Positions 34,970 to 46,578 of a stretch of DNA of 64,000 nt are shown here, one piece after another. Position 1 is the first letter of the stretch; every line of letters starts with the position of its first letter. The translations under genes were made by a program, and so were the position numbers. Origin of the DNA: Dichotomocladium elegans (taxonomy: Eukaryota; Mucoromycota; Mucoromycetes; Mucorales; Lichtheimiaceae); the NCBI GenBank assembly GCA_025716815.1, contig JAIXMN010000009.1, positions 930,001-994,000 on the forward strand. Reading direction: 5' to 3'. The notes under the pieces are model-generated. The model was not told where the DNA came from. It was given only the letters and a program-made list of their open reading frames with translations, and made no database searches.

Positions 34970-36521
34970 GTCGCATAAAAACAAAAATACTGTCGGGTGG
35001 AATACCCCGTTAGTCAACTGAGAATATCGGCCTCCTTATTTTTTAACTTACCCTGAAGGTAGCTAGGCGTGCTATCGCGGTACCATTGGCGGACGAGGGA
35101 AGAAAGGAAGGATCCGGAGCTGCTGACCGTCGACGGCGGAAAGGTTCGAGGAAGGAACGAGGAGAGACGACGACGGACCAACGACAACACCAGCGACAGA
35201 AGCAACGGAGGAAGCAGACAAACAAAAGCACCTTGACAAAACCATGGTAGGACAATTGCGCGGGTGCAGCCAAACCACGGTCCCACCCAAAGCCCATATC
35301 CTCTCCTCTTGAGGCACTTGAGTTAGGCTGATATCATTGTCTACAGAGGATCCGGGATACTAGAAGATTGCAGAATGAAACAAGGATGACCTATTTCCTT
35401 TTACTTTACTCTTGAAAACTAACCAAAGCTGCTCAATCGGATTGAGTCTAGGCGAGTAGGGTGGAAGATAAGCCCATCGATATCGTCAGCCCTATGGATA
35501 GGTGCATTATCCAGTACCAAATAGTGTCCCTTCATATTTCTTTCCTTGATTGGGGGTTGTGGGAGTCTCAAGCGGTATTAATGATCCCTGATGCTGATAT
35601 TGCTCCCAACAAGGTGGTTGTCTTTGCTCTTGTCTTTGGTATTGTGACCAATGCAGTCGTCCCTTTCTCGGACCATGCCATGCTGCGTTTCATATTAATA
35701 TCGAATCCAGCCTCATCAAGGAAAATGCAGTTTTTTCTAAAGTCGATGTCGGTCCTGTCCCATTTGCGCACCCCAGCCAAGGCGCTCTTGGATCTTCGCA
35801 GCACTATTACTGTATACAGGCTGAAACCAAGCCATTCTCGATGACAAGTTTGCATTCATTATTCGTAAATCGATGGAGTGTCGTTTTAGATACTTTGAGA
35901 CCCTCAAATCTTTGGAGCAGTTGTTCCATCAGCTGCTTTAGGACAATAGATGGATTCTCATCAATGCACTCTAAAACAACGCTTCTATGCTTATCATTGA
36001 GAATACCCGAACGACTCGTCGCTTTAGGCTTCTTAAAGATGCTGTCAAGGCCTTTCTCGTACTGTAATGCCCATCGCTGGGCTGAATAAACATGGATTCC
36101 AAACTGGTTTGCAGCAGCTGATGCACTCAAGATCTTCTCACACATGAGTTTGAAAAATCTGACCTCGTCTTGGTCCTGCTTCTTTCATCCAAACGTCTGT
36201 ATCCTTTCGCTTGGGAATGCGTATAATAACTATCTCTGCAAGATATGCTACGCGCATATTCAGTGCGAGAACAAGCGGATTGGAGAGAGAAAATTTCTTC
36301 ATCAACGACATGATCTTGACCATCTTTGTAGAAAAATAAATTGGTCATTTTTGAATGTAAAAGTGTAAAAAAGAGAAAAGAGATGGAAGCGACATCTTCC
36401 CGTGGATGCATGTGACATTTGATTTTTCATCGTATGTAGTCTGGGCAAAACGCGATTTTATTTTTGTGATCCTGCGACTTCAGAACTGGCAGGGGTGCGA
36501 CTTTGATATTGGCAAATACAG
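34970..36521 (-). mobile_element. Tc1/mariner (IS630-like) element, copy 2, decayed
   Basis: The most complete transposase of the window, but broken into several minus-strand frames. N terminus with MTNLFFYKDGQDHVVDEE; HTH region ILSASAAANQFGIHVYSAQR; linker; first Asp in CIFLDEAGFDINMKRSMAWS; second Asp in DNAPIHR; Glu in PYSPRLNPIEQLW. The transposase 5' end matches copy 3 closely (AAAGTCGCAC...CCAGTTCTGAAGTCGCAGG), and a TA lies at 36522-36523. The other end keeps the GTCGCATAAAAA motif, but its outermost ~28 bases do not match the other copies, so that end is truncated or altered. The GC-rich segment at 35060-35320 is shared with copy 1. Confidence 0.85.
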
Positions 36522-36553
36522 TATGTTTTACCGTTTAAGGCGCCGGCATCCTT

Positions 36554-37936
36554 TCAAGCAGCTTCTTCTTGAAGCATATTCGCAATGGACGTATGATACA
36601 TAAAAATGCTCGCCCTATCAAGGGCCTCTTGTTGCCATCCCACCGAGATGGTTGCTCTCCCGCGCACAGAGACCAATGCAACGGTAAACGGCTTGTGGAA
36701 CAATGCTGCACCTTGCGAAATGTGGACTCGATGCACGCGCCAACCCGCAGATGTCTTCGCCTCAAACTCGCCAAAGTCAGCCACCATTGCGTAGGTCACT
36801 TGCTTGTTTTCACGCGCCTGATCTTGCTCCTTGTCCCACCTTGACTTGTAGTCCTCCGGATACTTTCCGAGATTGAATGTGGGTACGTAGAGTGTTTTGG
36901 CGGCCTCGGATGGTCCGGAAGCATCAAACTCCTTCTGGAATCTCGCGGCAAAAGACCAGAAGTCGAGATTGAGGTCCTTCGCAGAGGTCCATACCCGGGA
37001 GAATATGCCAGACATATTTCCAACCTCTTTCTTGTCGTTTGTCTCGTTGCGCAGGTTGACAGGAGTGCGACACATGATGTCCCGACCTGACACGCCCGGA
37101 AAACCCGCAAGGATCTTTAGCGCGGCCGCCTGGAATGCTGCTTGGGGCGTGATACCATGCTTCTTGGCAGCATTAGTTACCGCATCCCAGTCTTCCACCA
37201 CAGAAGCACGCAAGAAACATCCCGCAGTTAGTGTGGCATTGTCGCCGTCGAATGCGGTATTGAAACCTAACCACAGATTATCTGTCTTTTCAGGCCGTCC
37301 GTAACGCTTCGGGCCAAACACTAGTTCTCTGACGCGATCCAATAATGTTTTGCGACAATGGTTTCCCGATCGATCCTCATATGCGGGCTGGAGAGGCAGT
37401 TCAGACGATGGAACCACACTTGAAAGGTTTTCGTCGTCCGTATCGGGAAGGCTTTCGATAAGATCATGGAGCATGTTCTTGGCACTATATCCATCGCCTA
37501 GGACAAGAGGAATGGTCACAGCGATTCCAAGGTGCGGTTTGCAATCCAGTCTGTCATAAAGCTCTATAGACCAAGGAGGAACAGTGTGATCATCAAAATC
37601 GTATTGCCTGTTTATGCCTTCGTAAAGAGGATATTCGTAATCAGTGGTATCGTTCCTGACATTGATCAGCTTTTCAATGTCGATGGATGCAAGCTTTGCG
37701 AACCAAGGGTCTGTTGCCGCATCAACAATGACCATGCCGAGCATGGGATGCTTTTTGACGAGTTCAGCAGCGCCTATTTGGACCTTTCTCTTGAACAGAT
37801 GGACGCGCTCGGGATTTTGGGATAACTCTTCTGGGTATTCAAGCACACCAAGTGCAGTCCAGCAACCTTGTCGCTTGTCCAGATGGTTCTTTAGGTGGCC
37901 TTTTTCAAGAGGACTGAGAGGACGGATACGATTCAT
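36554..37936 (-). CDS. Alcohol acetyltransferase-like protein, paralogue 1
   Basis: Single-exon, 460 residues from ATG at 37936. It resembles the alcohol acetyltransferase / acyl-CoA-dependent BAHD-like fold (PF07247-type): N-terminal RPLSPLEKGHLKNHLDKRQG, DPWFAKL, PPWSIELYDRL, a central IPLVLGDGYSAKNMLHDLIE, CRTPVNLR, YVPTFNLGKYPEDYKSRW and C-terminal ISVGWQQEALDRA. The catalytic HxxxD site reads LVLGD, so the His is replaced by Leu, whereas paralogue 2 (40.8-42.2 kb) keeps it. It may be catalytically dead or have another role. A palindromic TATA box lies 60 bases upstream. The stop lies 33 bases from the end of transposon copy 2. Confidence 0.75.
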   Translation of the reverse strand: MNRIRPLSPLEKGHLKNHLDKRQGCWTALGVLEYPEELSQNPERVHLFKRKVQIGAAELVKKHPMLGMVIVDAATDPWFAKLASIDIEKLINVRNDTTDYEYPLYEGINRQYDFDDHTVPPWSIELYDRLDCKPHLGIAVTIPLVLGDGYSAKNMLHDLIESLPDTDDENLSSVVPSSELPLQPAYEDRSGNHCRKTLLDRVRELVFGPKRYGRPEKTDNLWLGFNTAFDGDNATLTAGCFLRASVVEDWDAVTNAAKKHGITPQAAFQAAALKILAGFPGVSGRDIMCRTPVNLRNETNDKKEVGNMSGIFSRVWTSAKDLNLDFWSFAARFQKEFDASGPSEAAKTLYVPTFNLGKYPEDYKSRWDKEQDQARENKQVTYAMVADFGEFEAKTSAGWRVHRVHISQGAALFHKPFTVALVSVRGRATISVGWQQEALDRASIFMYHTSIANMLQEEAA

Positions 37937-37994
37937 GGCTGATGAGGGAAAGGATATTAGAAGAGTATTGGTTTCATTTAGATTCCCAAGAGCC

Positions 37995-38004
37995 GTATAT
38001 ATAC
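37995..38004 (-). promoter_or_regulatory. TATA box of acetyltransferase paralogue 1
   Basis: GTATATATAC, palindromic, about 60 bases upstream of the ATG at 37936. Confidence 0.45.
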
Positions 38005-38250
38005 ACCTCTTGGGTTTGGTGTCACCATGGAGGTTTGAAATACTACTCCATTGCACCAAAAAGGGTATTGACGGGAAGGAAAAGGTGGCTCATAAGTCTT
38101 TTCCTTTTCTCGGCGGTGAACTGAACCTCTTGGAAACTTATGATACAAAGCCGTTGTTACACTGCATCTGTTGCCATAAAAGTGCTACTGCAGTTTTTAT
38201 TCCATATTTGGGATTTTGCTCTGCATGATCAGGAAATATTTTTCACGGTA

Positions 38251-40175
38251 CTAAAGATGCCATTGAGTTATTCTCAGGCATTCGCCAATATACTTCACCT
38301 CCTGGTGTTTTTCGCGAATAGATCCGATGGATGCTTTTGGATTTTGTTCCAGCCATTCCAGGGTACGTCGAACAATCTTCTTGAACTTCTTTTTTTCAGC
38401 CCGCGACAAGAACGACCCTTCGCCCCTTTCCTCTTCGAGCTTTCTGCGCAAGCGGTACACGCTAGACTCCAGTGTATTAAATGCAACGGCGCGATCTTTT
38501 GCGGCCTTGTCATCGTCTTGATATTCCTCTGCTTCGGCTATCAGACGCTCAATTTCGTCCTTGGTGAATCGGCTCTTGTCTTTGGTGATCGTAATCTGGC
38601 TACCCTTTCCGAGATATCCTGGTGTTTTGTCAACAGCGTACACGTGAAGAATGCTATTGTCATCGAGTTCAAATGTGACCTCGATCTTCGGTGTCCCGGC
38701 CGGTGCAGAACGGATCCCGTCCAAGCGAAAGTTGCCTAGCAAGTGATTGTCCGTCGTCATTGAACGCTCGCCTTCAAAGACTTTAATTGTCACTTCGGTT
38801 TGGTAATCCTCGCAGGTAGTAAACGTCTCGGTTTTTTCGACTGGTATTGTAGTGTTCCGCTTAATTATAGACGTCATGATTCCTCCTCTGGTCTCGATGC
38901 CAAGTGAAAGCGGATTTACATCAATCAACATGATCGATTCCGTTCTTGTTGAGGTATTGCCAGTAAGCATAGCTGCTCGTATAGAAGCCCCGTAAGCAAC
39001 GGCCTCGTCAGGGTTGATCGAATGGTTAAGTTTCTTCCCTTGGAAGTAGTCCGAAACCAGTTTTTGGATCCTCGGAATTCGTGTCGAGCCGCCTACAAGC
39101 ACCACCTCATCCACCTTATCCCTTTGTATTCTGGAGCCTTCAAATACTTTGTTGAGGATATCCGTGATACGATGAAGCAGATGTTCACATAGGTCTTCGA
39201 ACTTGGCGCGGCTGATATTCAATGCGAAATCCACGCCACGATGTAAGCCGTCGACTTCAATAGATGTTTGCATCATGCCGGACAAGCTACGTTTTGCACG
39301 CTCGCAAGCATTTCGGATCCGAAGAACAGCACGCTCGTCTTGCGAAATATCTTGACCGTTTTTTTGCTTGAATACGTTGAGAGCATATTTCAGCAAACAG
39401 CTGTCAAAGTCTCCGCCTCCGAGATGAGTATCGCCTGCGGTTGCCTTTACTTCGAACACGCCGCCATCAATAGTCAAAAGCGAGATATCGCTCGTTCCAC
39501 CGCCGATATCGAATATCAATACATTGCGCGTCTCGTCACAATGTTTTTCAAGCCCGTATGCTAATGCTGCAGCAGTTGGTTCATTGATGATGTGGAGGAC
39601 GTCGAGCCCTGCGATGGTACCGGCATCTCTTGTCGCCTGCCGCTGAGCGTCATTGAAATGAACTGGCACGCTGATCACAGCACTCTCGACGTCTTCGCCT
39701 AAATATGTTGTTGCAACTGCTTTCAGCTTTGACAATACCATCGATGATATCTCCACGGGAGTGAACGTCTTTATCGTGTTATCGTAGATAACTTTGATAA
39801 TAGCTTCTCCGCCTTTTCCGCAAGTCACTTCAAATGGCCAGTGCTTTATGTCCGCTTGGACTTCTGGATCCATGAAGCGGCGGCCGATCAAGCGCTTGGC
39901 GTCAAAGATGGTGTTCTTATAATTGCGAGCTGACTGGTATTTCGCAGGGTCACCGACAATACGTTCATTTTCGGTAAAGGCCACATAGGACGGCGTTACC
40001 CTGTTTCCTGAAGACGAAGCAAATATCAGTTATATTTTGACAAAGCGCTTTGAAATATGGAGGGCTGGAATGTCTTCTAACCTTGATCATTAGCAATAAT
40101 CTCGACACGCTCATTCTCCCAGACACCGACGCAGCTATAAGTCGTCCCCAAGTCAATACCGATGGCTTTCGTCAT
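38251..40175 (-). CDS. Divergent cytosolic-type Hsp70
   Basis: Two exons (40175-40082, 40007-38251) encode 616 residues. The ATPase domain starts [20 protein letters not shown] and contains [48 protein letters not shown] and [17 protein letters not shown]. The substrate-binding domain has [14 protein letters not shown] and [16 protein letters not shown]. The C-terminal lid is short and ends [10 protein letters not shown]. There is no EEVD (cytosolic) or HDEL (ER) tail. Several usually invariant positions are changed (for example IGGGTSD where most have LGGGTFD). It is probably a lineage-specific or stress-restricted Hsp70 paralogue that cannot use TPR co-chaperones. It sits between two acetyltransferase paralogues on the same strand. 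Confidence 0.92.
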
Positions 40176-40830
40176 ATGAGTGGAACAAGAAAAAAAAAGG
40201 ATGGTAAAAAGACAACACCATCAATAAAAGAAAGCTGGTCTCGCCTCATTACATAATACAACGAGTGACAGCGTTTCTTTGAGACTGTGCAGTCCTCATG
40301 ACCAAATATTTATCACATGCAAAGTGGGTGTGTATGCACATTGACAAAAGGTCTAAGATAGGGAAGATTTTGACTCGTGCGACCAATGAAACGTCTGTTC
40401 CACTACATCCCGATCATATTCTGACAGTCTGGAAGGCCGGCACATCAAACACACTACGTAGGCTACTTTGCTACTAAAAGGATAATGTGATACCCGCTCT
40501 AGAGTGATGACGAGAAGTCAATAACAAGTCGGTCTGCCCATGCAACCCGTGAAACAGTTTTTGGCCCAGAAATGATGGACAGTGCAGAGACTTTCTTCTT
40601 GTCGTTTGCGATTGCGGTACGTAGATCCAATATCAGATCAATGACTTCACTCGCCTTTGCTTGCATGTGTATTGGAGATGACAGATTAGTTCGGAAGCAC
40701 CTTATATTTTATTACTAGCAAGAGATACACAAAGATTTGCCTTGGGATAGAAAATAGACAGCTACGTAGAGCCGATCACTTTTCAAAATGAACAGAATGT
40801 GAGACTTCTCCGTTACACCAAATCTGCACT
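40176..40830. other. Intergenic, Hsp70 promoter region
   Basis: No gene supported. No clear nGAAn heat-shock array was found by eye. Confidence 0.45.
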
Positions 40831-42228
40831 TTATTGATCTTCCTGCACCGCTTTCCTAAGTCGGTCAATTACTGCTCTAAAGAGGTTGTCGATAACTGCA
40901 TCATCCTGGAACATGTACTGCTGCCAGCCAAGTGTGATGCCAAGCCTCTCGGGTGTGTTAATTGTGGTGACGCTGATGAGCTTGTTGTACAAGAGGGTGC
41001 TCTGAGAAATAAGCACGTTTCCTGTTTTCCAATCGCCTTTTCGTGTGACAAAGTCGCCGAGGTCCACGAACCCCGAGTAAAGAGGCTGTTTCTCTTGCTT
41101 TGCTTCCTGGAGTGACCGAGCCCATTTTTCGGTATAGTCCCACGGATACCGTCCCAAGTTAAACACAGGTGTGTAGAGTTCGGTGCCAGCCGACCCATGA
41201 CTGGCAGCATCGAGCTCGGCTTGATACTTCGCGGCAAGGGTCCAGAAGTTCATCTCGCAGCTTTCCGCGTCCCAGATTTGTGCAAAAATACCCGTGGCAT
41301 TGCCTAAATATCCGTTATCAATGCCGCTGCTCAAGGGACGGAGGTCGATAGAAGTGCGCGTTGCGAGTCCCTTTCCACCAACACCGAATGATTCCCTCAT
41401 AGCGAGGAGAAGGGCAGTGTGAAAGGCGGCGCGGCCGGATACATCATGCTTCTTAGCCGCATCAACTACCGTATTCCAGTCGCCCATGTAGCCGTACAGT
41501 TGGAAGGTCTTGACATGGACGCCAGCTTGGTCATCTGTAGTCTCTTTAAAGACATTCCCCACTGGTCGCCACAAATTTTCCGCGTCCTCGTTTGTGCGAC
41601 TATAGCCTACGAGCCAATGCGCAAATCGCTTGAGGAGCGGGAGCCGGGCCAGGTTTCCTTTAGTATCTTCGTAGACGGGTGGAAGCGGTAAAGCGCTTGG
41701 TAGAGTCTCCCTGAAGAGATACGAGTTGGTATCACTTTCCCTGATATTCTCAACAATCGCCTGGAGCAATAGCTTAACAGTATGGGGATCGCCTAGGAAG
41801 TGCGGCAGGCTCAGAAGGATACCCACTAGCCCATTCTCCATGTTATCGGCAATGTGTACTGACCATGGCGGTCGGTCGGTCGAGGAAAGATCAAAGTACT
41901 GGTTTGTACAGCGATAGAATGCGGCCTCGGGGTTTGCGTTGGCTGGATCAAGGTGGACGATTTGGTCAAGAGGAACAGAAATCAGCTTGACAAACCAGGG
42001 ATCCTTTTCTGCATCGGCGACCGTCACGCTGAGAATGGGGCTGTTTTTTATTACCCTCGCCAGAGCAGCATGGACATGTTTCCGGAAGAAATCCGACCGG
42101 TCCATATCCTGGGGTATCTCGGAGTGGTAGAGATGGGCAAGTCCAGTAATGCAGCCATATTGTCTATTCAAATGGTTTTTGAGATGAACTTTCTCAAGGG
42201 GCCCAAGACGACGGACTCGCTTTGCCAT
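40831..42228 (-). CDS. Alcohol acetyltransferase-like protein, paralogue 2
   Basis: Single-exon, 465 residues from ATG at 42228 (MAKRVRRLGPLEKVHLKNHL). It aligns along its length with paralogue 1: DPWFVKL, PPWSVHIADNM, LPPVYEDTKGNL, AAKKHDVSGRAAFHTALLLA, YTPVFNLGRYPWDYTEKW, LGITLGWQQYMFQDD. The active-site HxxxD is intact here (PHFLGD). Family members transfer acyl groups from CoA to alcohols or amines; the substrate here is unknown. Tandem duplication with paralogue 1, with Hsp70 between them, is inferred from shared strand and sequence. Confidence 0.78.
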   Translation of the reverse strand: MAKRVRRLGPLEKVHLKNHLNRQYGCITGLAHLYHSEIPQDMDRSDFFRKHVHAALARVIKNSPILSVTVADAEKDPWFVKLISVPLDQIVHLDPANANPEAAFYRCTNQYFDLSSTDRPPWSVHIADNMENGLVGILLSLPHFLGDPHTVKLLLQAIVENIRESDTNSYLFRETLPSALPLPPVYEDTKGNLARLPLLKRFAHWLVGYSRTNEDAENLWRPVGNVFKETTDDQAGVHVKTFQLYGYMGDWNTVVDAAKKHDVSGRAAFHTALLLAMRESFGVGGKGLATRTSIDLRPLSSGIDNGYLGNATGIFAQIWDAESCEMNFWTLAAKYQAELDAASHGSAGTELYTPVFNLGRYPWDYTEKWARSLQEAKQEKQPLYSGFVDLGDFVTRKGDWKTGNVLISQSTLLYNKLISVTTINTPERLGITLGWQQYMFQDDAVIDNLFRAVIDRLRKAVQEDQ

Positions 42229-42888
42229 TGGGGTATTTAAATAAGGTATAAAAGGAAGAAAAAGAGTGGGCGAGTGACCAGATGGAAAGCCTTCTATTCG
42301 CCAGATTAGAAGTACGTATTCCTGCGCTGATTGTGTAACGTGACAGCCAGCACACAGGCTTACAGTGCACATCTCTAGTGAAGCCGCTTTGTACAGTCAG
42401 CAATCCCGATGGTCTTGTCAATCTTCAGCTTTCCAGCCCTAAGGCTGGTCACACGCATCAAGGATTCTTAGGCCACATGCATACATTGGAGCGGATGGCT
42501 GTGCTAACCTTTCGTATGCCATATCCTTTTACTATGGTTACAAGGAACTGCGCACTTCGAATAGGTGATTACGACGTGGCCGACACTCTCTGGTAGTCAG
42601 CCCATGCTCCGCAACATCAGGAGAGTGGCGCCTGATTTGGATCGGTCCTCCGCGCATCCAAGGAAAATGAAAGTCGACGCAACATGCCCGATGATTCGAT
42701 TTGCTAGGTCCGGGCTGGGCTTGCCCGGGCCCTATCAGATTGACGGGTCAGATCCAAAGTGACGTAATGGAGCTCCGCAGTTGAAACAAAGGGCTGCTGC
42801 ATCTCATTGCACGCCAAGCACTGAGCCGATATCTTTTTTTTTTCCCTTCTTTTGATTCACTTCATTTTTCTCTTTTCTATTTCTAAAA
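42229..42888. other. Intergenic between divergent genes
   Basis: About 660 bp between acetyltransferase paralogue 2 and Snf7, transcribed away from each other. No gene seen. Confidence 0.5.
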
Positions 42889-43731
42889 ATGAATCTGTTT
42901 TTCGGAAAAGCAAAGGCCAAGACGAGTGCCAAAGATGCAATCTACAAATTACGGGAAACTCTAGATATGCTCGAGAAACGACAAGCGTTTTTAGAAGCCA
43001 AGGCTAATAACGAGCTCAAGACGGCAAAATTGAATGCCACTAAGAATCGGCGAGGTAAGAGACAAATGATGCATGGCGATTTCTGTATGCTTACCGGAAC
43101 CTATTTTCGAAATGCTCAACAAGTGGCGTTACTGGCACTCAAGAGGAAAAAGGCATACGAAAATAATATCGAAAAGATTAACGGTGCTCGGATGACAATT
43201 GAGACCCAAATGATGGCAATCGAGAACGCTAACGTCAATCTCGAGACGATGAGCGCTATGCGTGCAGGCGCTGAAGCAATGAAGAATATTCATGGTTCAA
43301 TGTAAGAAAGGATAACTGCGGTTTTATGCAACGTAGCGCTTATCGAAATCAATATTATTATTTCAATAGGGACATTAACAAGGTAGACACAACCATGGAC
43401 GACATCCGTGACCAGATGGATATTGCCAATGAGATCTCGGAAGCCATTTCTAGACCGGTTGGTATGGGCGAGGAACTGGACGAGGAGGAGCTCTTGAACG
43501 AACTTGAAGAGCTGGAGCAAGAAGAGCTGGATAGCAAGATGTTGGATACCCCTGCTCCGGCTGTCATCACGCCAAATGTGCCTGTCCATCATCCAGGTAA
43601 TATAAAGGAGGGAACTACAAAGAATGGGTTACTGATGTAATGTGTCAATAGTACACAAGGGAAGTGTATCGGAGGATGAAGAAGAAGCAGAGCTCAAGGC
43701 TTTACAGGCCAGCATGAGCATGGCTATTTAA
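42889..43731 (+). CDS. SNF7: ESCRT-III subunit Snf7/Vps32 (CHMP4)
   Basis: Main polymer-forming ESCRT-III subunit for membrane scission at endosomes and elsewhere. Four exons (42889-43054, 43124-43301, 43370-43596, 43652-43731) give 216 residues. N terminus MNLFFGKAKAKTSAKDAIYK; basic alpha-1 (LEKRQAFLEAKANNELKTAK); alpha-2/3 with VALLALKRKKAYENNIEK; then MSAMRAGAEAMKNIHGSMDI and VDTTMDDIRDQMDIANEISE. The acidic C-terminal half (EELDEEELLNELEELEQEEL) acts as the autoinhibitory part, and the tail LKALQASMSMAI is the Bro1/MIM-type end helix. The first intron is 69 nt with no in-frame stop, so retention would insert 23 residues. Confidence 0.95.
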
Positions 43732-43938
43732 ATATATACATCACAACTGATATCCCCCCCTTCCGTCGCTTCTACCCTACCTTCAAACCTAACAGCAACT
43801 CTCCTATTACTTGCCATATATTCTCTCTCATTCAAATAAAGCCTATTTGATTCGCAAACATTTGGATCTTGCAAATTTTGCCCGTGATACGGAGAATAAA
43901 GGAAGCGGAGAGCTCTCAGCTTGGCTTCCCTGTTTCCG

Positions 43939-46010
43939 ATGCTTCAACAATTAAAATTGGCCAACGGTCAAGGTACCTTCGAGATTACGTACGATGGCCT
44001 CGGGCTCCGCATTGAAGGACCCGTTCAAGCCGTGCAAAAAGGTACCGAGCTTCTTTTCTCAGGGGAAACGGGAGCGGCTGCTTCTCCGGTGCATAATCGT
44101 TGTTTTGCTACATCTTGAAACAATACTAGATTCGAAGCGTTCGATTTCTGAATTGACACTCGTACCTGTGGCCAAGGTCAATGTGTTATATATCGAATAC
44201 ACGAATGGCGAGCTTATCATCAACACACTCATTCCTCGTGACCATGCCATTCCCGAATCTCCTCTCGATCTTGTCGAGTTTCACGTGCCTGTGGAAGAAG
44301 CTAAAGCTATAGACGCAGAGAAATTTGCGAACATGGTATTGAATCACGTCTACGAAGGTATAAAGCAAGAAAGACTCGATAGATGATTCCAACTCACGCC
44401 GTCAACCTCCATTTTGTCCTATGGATGTTTCTTCCTTCTCTGTTCCGTATGATGCTAGGCAATAAGGCACAGAAGCGCTTTAAAGTATTGGTGAATCCAA
44501 AAAGTGGCCAAGGGTTGGCGCATAAAATATTAAAGGAAAGCGTCGCACCAATTTTCGAGAGCGCTCGATGCGTTATTGACATCCAAGGTACGAACAGGTG
44601 CTAGGATAGGTCCCAAGTGCGGATGACGATGATGCCCCAGTTAAGTTACATGCATATATGCTTAGAAACCGAAGCGGTTGGTCATGCAGTGCAAATTGCC
44701 AAGGAACTGGATATCGACGCATATGATGGGATTGTTACCGTTAGTGGAGACGGCATCCTCCACGAGGTCCTGAACGGTCTCTGTGAACGACCGGATGCTC
44801 GTCTCGCTCTGAAGAAATTACCGATGGGTGTGATCCCTGGCGGCACCGGCAATGCCTTGAGCATATGTTTGCTTGGTGAGAAACTCGGCTTTGACGCTGC
44901 ACATACCACTCGTCAGGTCATCAAAGGTAAAACTTATCATCTCAACATGCGTGTGGGTGGATGACCGTCCTTCTGCTTTTAGGCAAACCCATGGCAATCG
45001 ACATGTGCTCTGTCACTTATCAACACGATCGCTACATGTCTTTCCTGTCTCATAATTTTGGTATCACTTCTTATGCTGATCTTGCAACTGAACCTTTACG
45101 GTACGTTATATCCATTTTTTCCCCTTGCATCGATGGAATAGGGATCACCACCCCGGACTTACATCGATGCTGTAGATGGATGGGTGATACTCGGACTGTT
45201 CTCGGACTTTTACAGCAGATTTTTACAGGCCAATCGTATACGATCGAGGCCCATGTCCAGATTGCGGAAGCAAACAAGGAAAAGATCAAGAGTTGTTTCC
45301 CTGCTGAAGCCGAGCCTCCGAGCGAAACTCCTGCTGAGGATGGTGCCATTGTTGATACAATTCCGCCTCTTGATGAGCCTGTGCCCAGCGATTGGACGGA
45401 GGTAAAAGGTGATATATCCATGTTCCTAACGAGTAAAGTGCCATGGCTGGCGCGCGGCATGATGAGCCATCCCTGCGCCGTGCCCAACGACGGCATGCTA
45501 GATCTGTTGCTTGTCCGTGACAACCATAGCATGTTTTCAAAACTGGCCATGTTCGGCAAAGTCGAAACCGGCAATCATATTGATTCGGATGCGGTAAGTT
45601 TGTGTGTGATTTATACAAGACAGAGAGAATGACTCTTTCGCGAATACAATGATCAGGTTGAGTACTACAAGATTAAGGCATTCAGACTCAAGCCGATTGC
45701 CAAGCCTGGCAAAAAGATTTATGTCGCGATTGATGGAGAGCACGCACCAGCCAAGGAATTTCAGGTCGAGGTGCATCCTGGCTTGGCCTATGTCTATGCA
45801 TTGTACCCCAGCTATGAGAACATGCGCTCCTGGCGCCCGTCGCCACCCCTGACAACGACCGGAACTTCGAGCAGCAATAGATCCTCCTTCAAGGCTAAGC
45901 TGTGTGCGCTCAAGAACAAGATGGCTCGTACTTTGAGCTATGTCCTCTCCCTCATCCGCTCCTTCTTCTGCTGCTCAAACAGAGAATATCGACGCACTCC
46001 TTCCCACTGA
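43939..46010 (+). CDS. Sphingoid long-chain base kinase (sphingosine kinase)
   Basis: Phosphorylates sphingosine or phytosphingosine to the signalling lipid 1-phosphates. Seven exons splice in phase. The N-terminal lipid-kinase accessory region includes TYDGLGLRIEGPVQ and LIPRDHAIPESPLDLVEFHV. The DAGK catalytic domain follows: FKVLVNPKSGQGLAHKIL, YDGIVTVSGDGILHEVLNGL (SGDG), MGVIPGGTGNALS (GGTGNA) and FLSHNFGITSYADLATEPLR. The insert with Pro/Glu-rich sequence (EAEPPSETPAEDG) precedes MFLTSKVPWLARGMMSHP, VPNDGMLDLLLVR and IDGEHAPAKEFQVEV. The hydrophobic Cys-containing C terminus (YVLSLIRSFFCCSN) may bind membrane. The nearest ATG is 43939; a TTG codon 18 bases earlier is not used. Confidence 0.9.
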
Positions 46011-46578
46011 AGTTCTCTCTCTCTTTCTCCTTCCATCTCGAGCCATTCTCCCACCGCCACCCCATGCATGTGCTCCGCTCCCAACCGTAATAAATCTTGA
46101 CTGTTTCTCTTTGACGTATTTGAAGACATCGAGTCCTGCGCATGCCTCATCCATTGTCTCCATCCTCCGTATCGATGTCGTGTATCCCGTACCACAGAAG
46201 GTACATATGTATGTTCCTGCCTCGCTGTATCGTAGGCAATATTTTTCCGTGCGTCGGGTCTTCTTTCTGCCAGATCTTCCAAAATTGCGGGGTAGCCATA
46301 GGGTGATTGGGACATTGTGTTACGCAACTCGTATTGCTCCCGCCATGGAGAAGCGCCCCCCCCCCAAAAAAAAAGAATAAGACGCGAAACCTGAGGGGTG
46401 TGGGGAAGTTCGGCGGATGATTTTTATTATGTCGTGGTGGCAGTGAAACAAAAGAGAGCATAGCGTTTGGATATAGAAATAGTTCAGGGAGGGAAAATCT
46501 AGGTGTAAACATACTAACAAAAAGGAACAAGGCATGAGCTTGTAATCGCGATGGATTGACAATGTTTTCGCGTTTTAC

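Noticed and set aside
43921..43938. TTG start for the sphingoid base kinase
   Set aside because: Non-ATG starts are rare in fungi, and an in-frame ATG follows 18 bases later at 43939.
46147..46578. In-frame extension of the ETF-QO C terminus by about 140 residues
   Set aside because: The family ends within a few residues of GGGGP. The extension is low-complexity and begins at a good GT donor. It is probably intron and 3' UTR read through.
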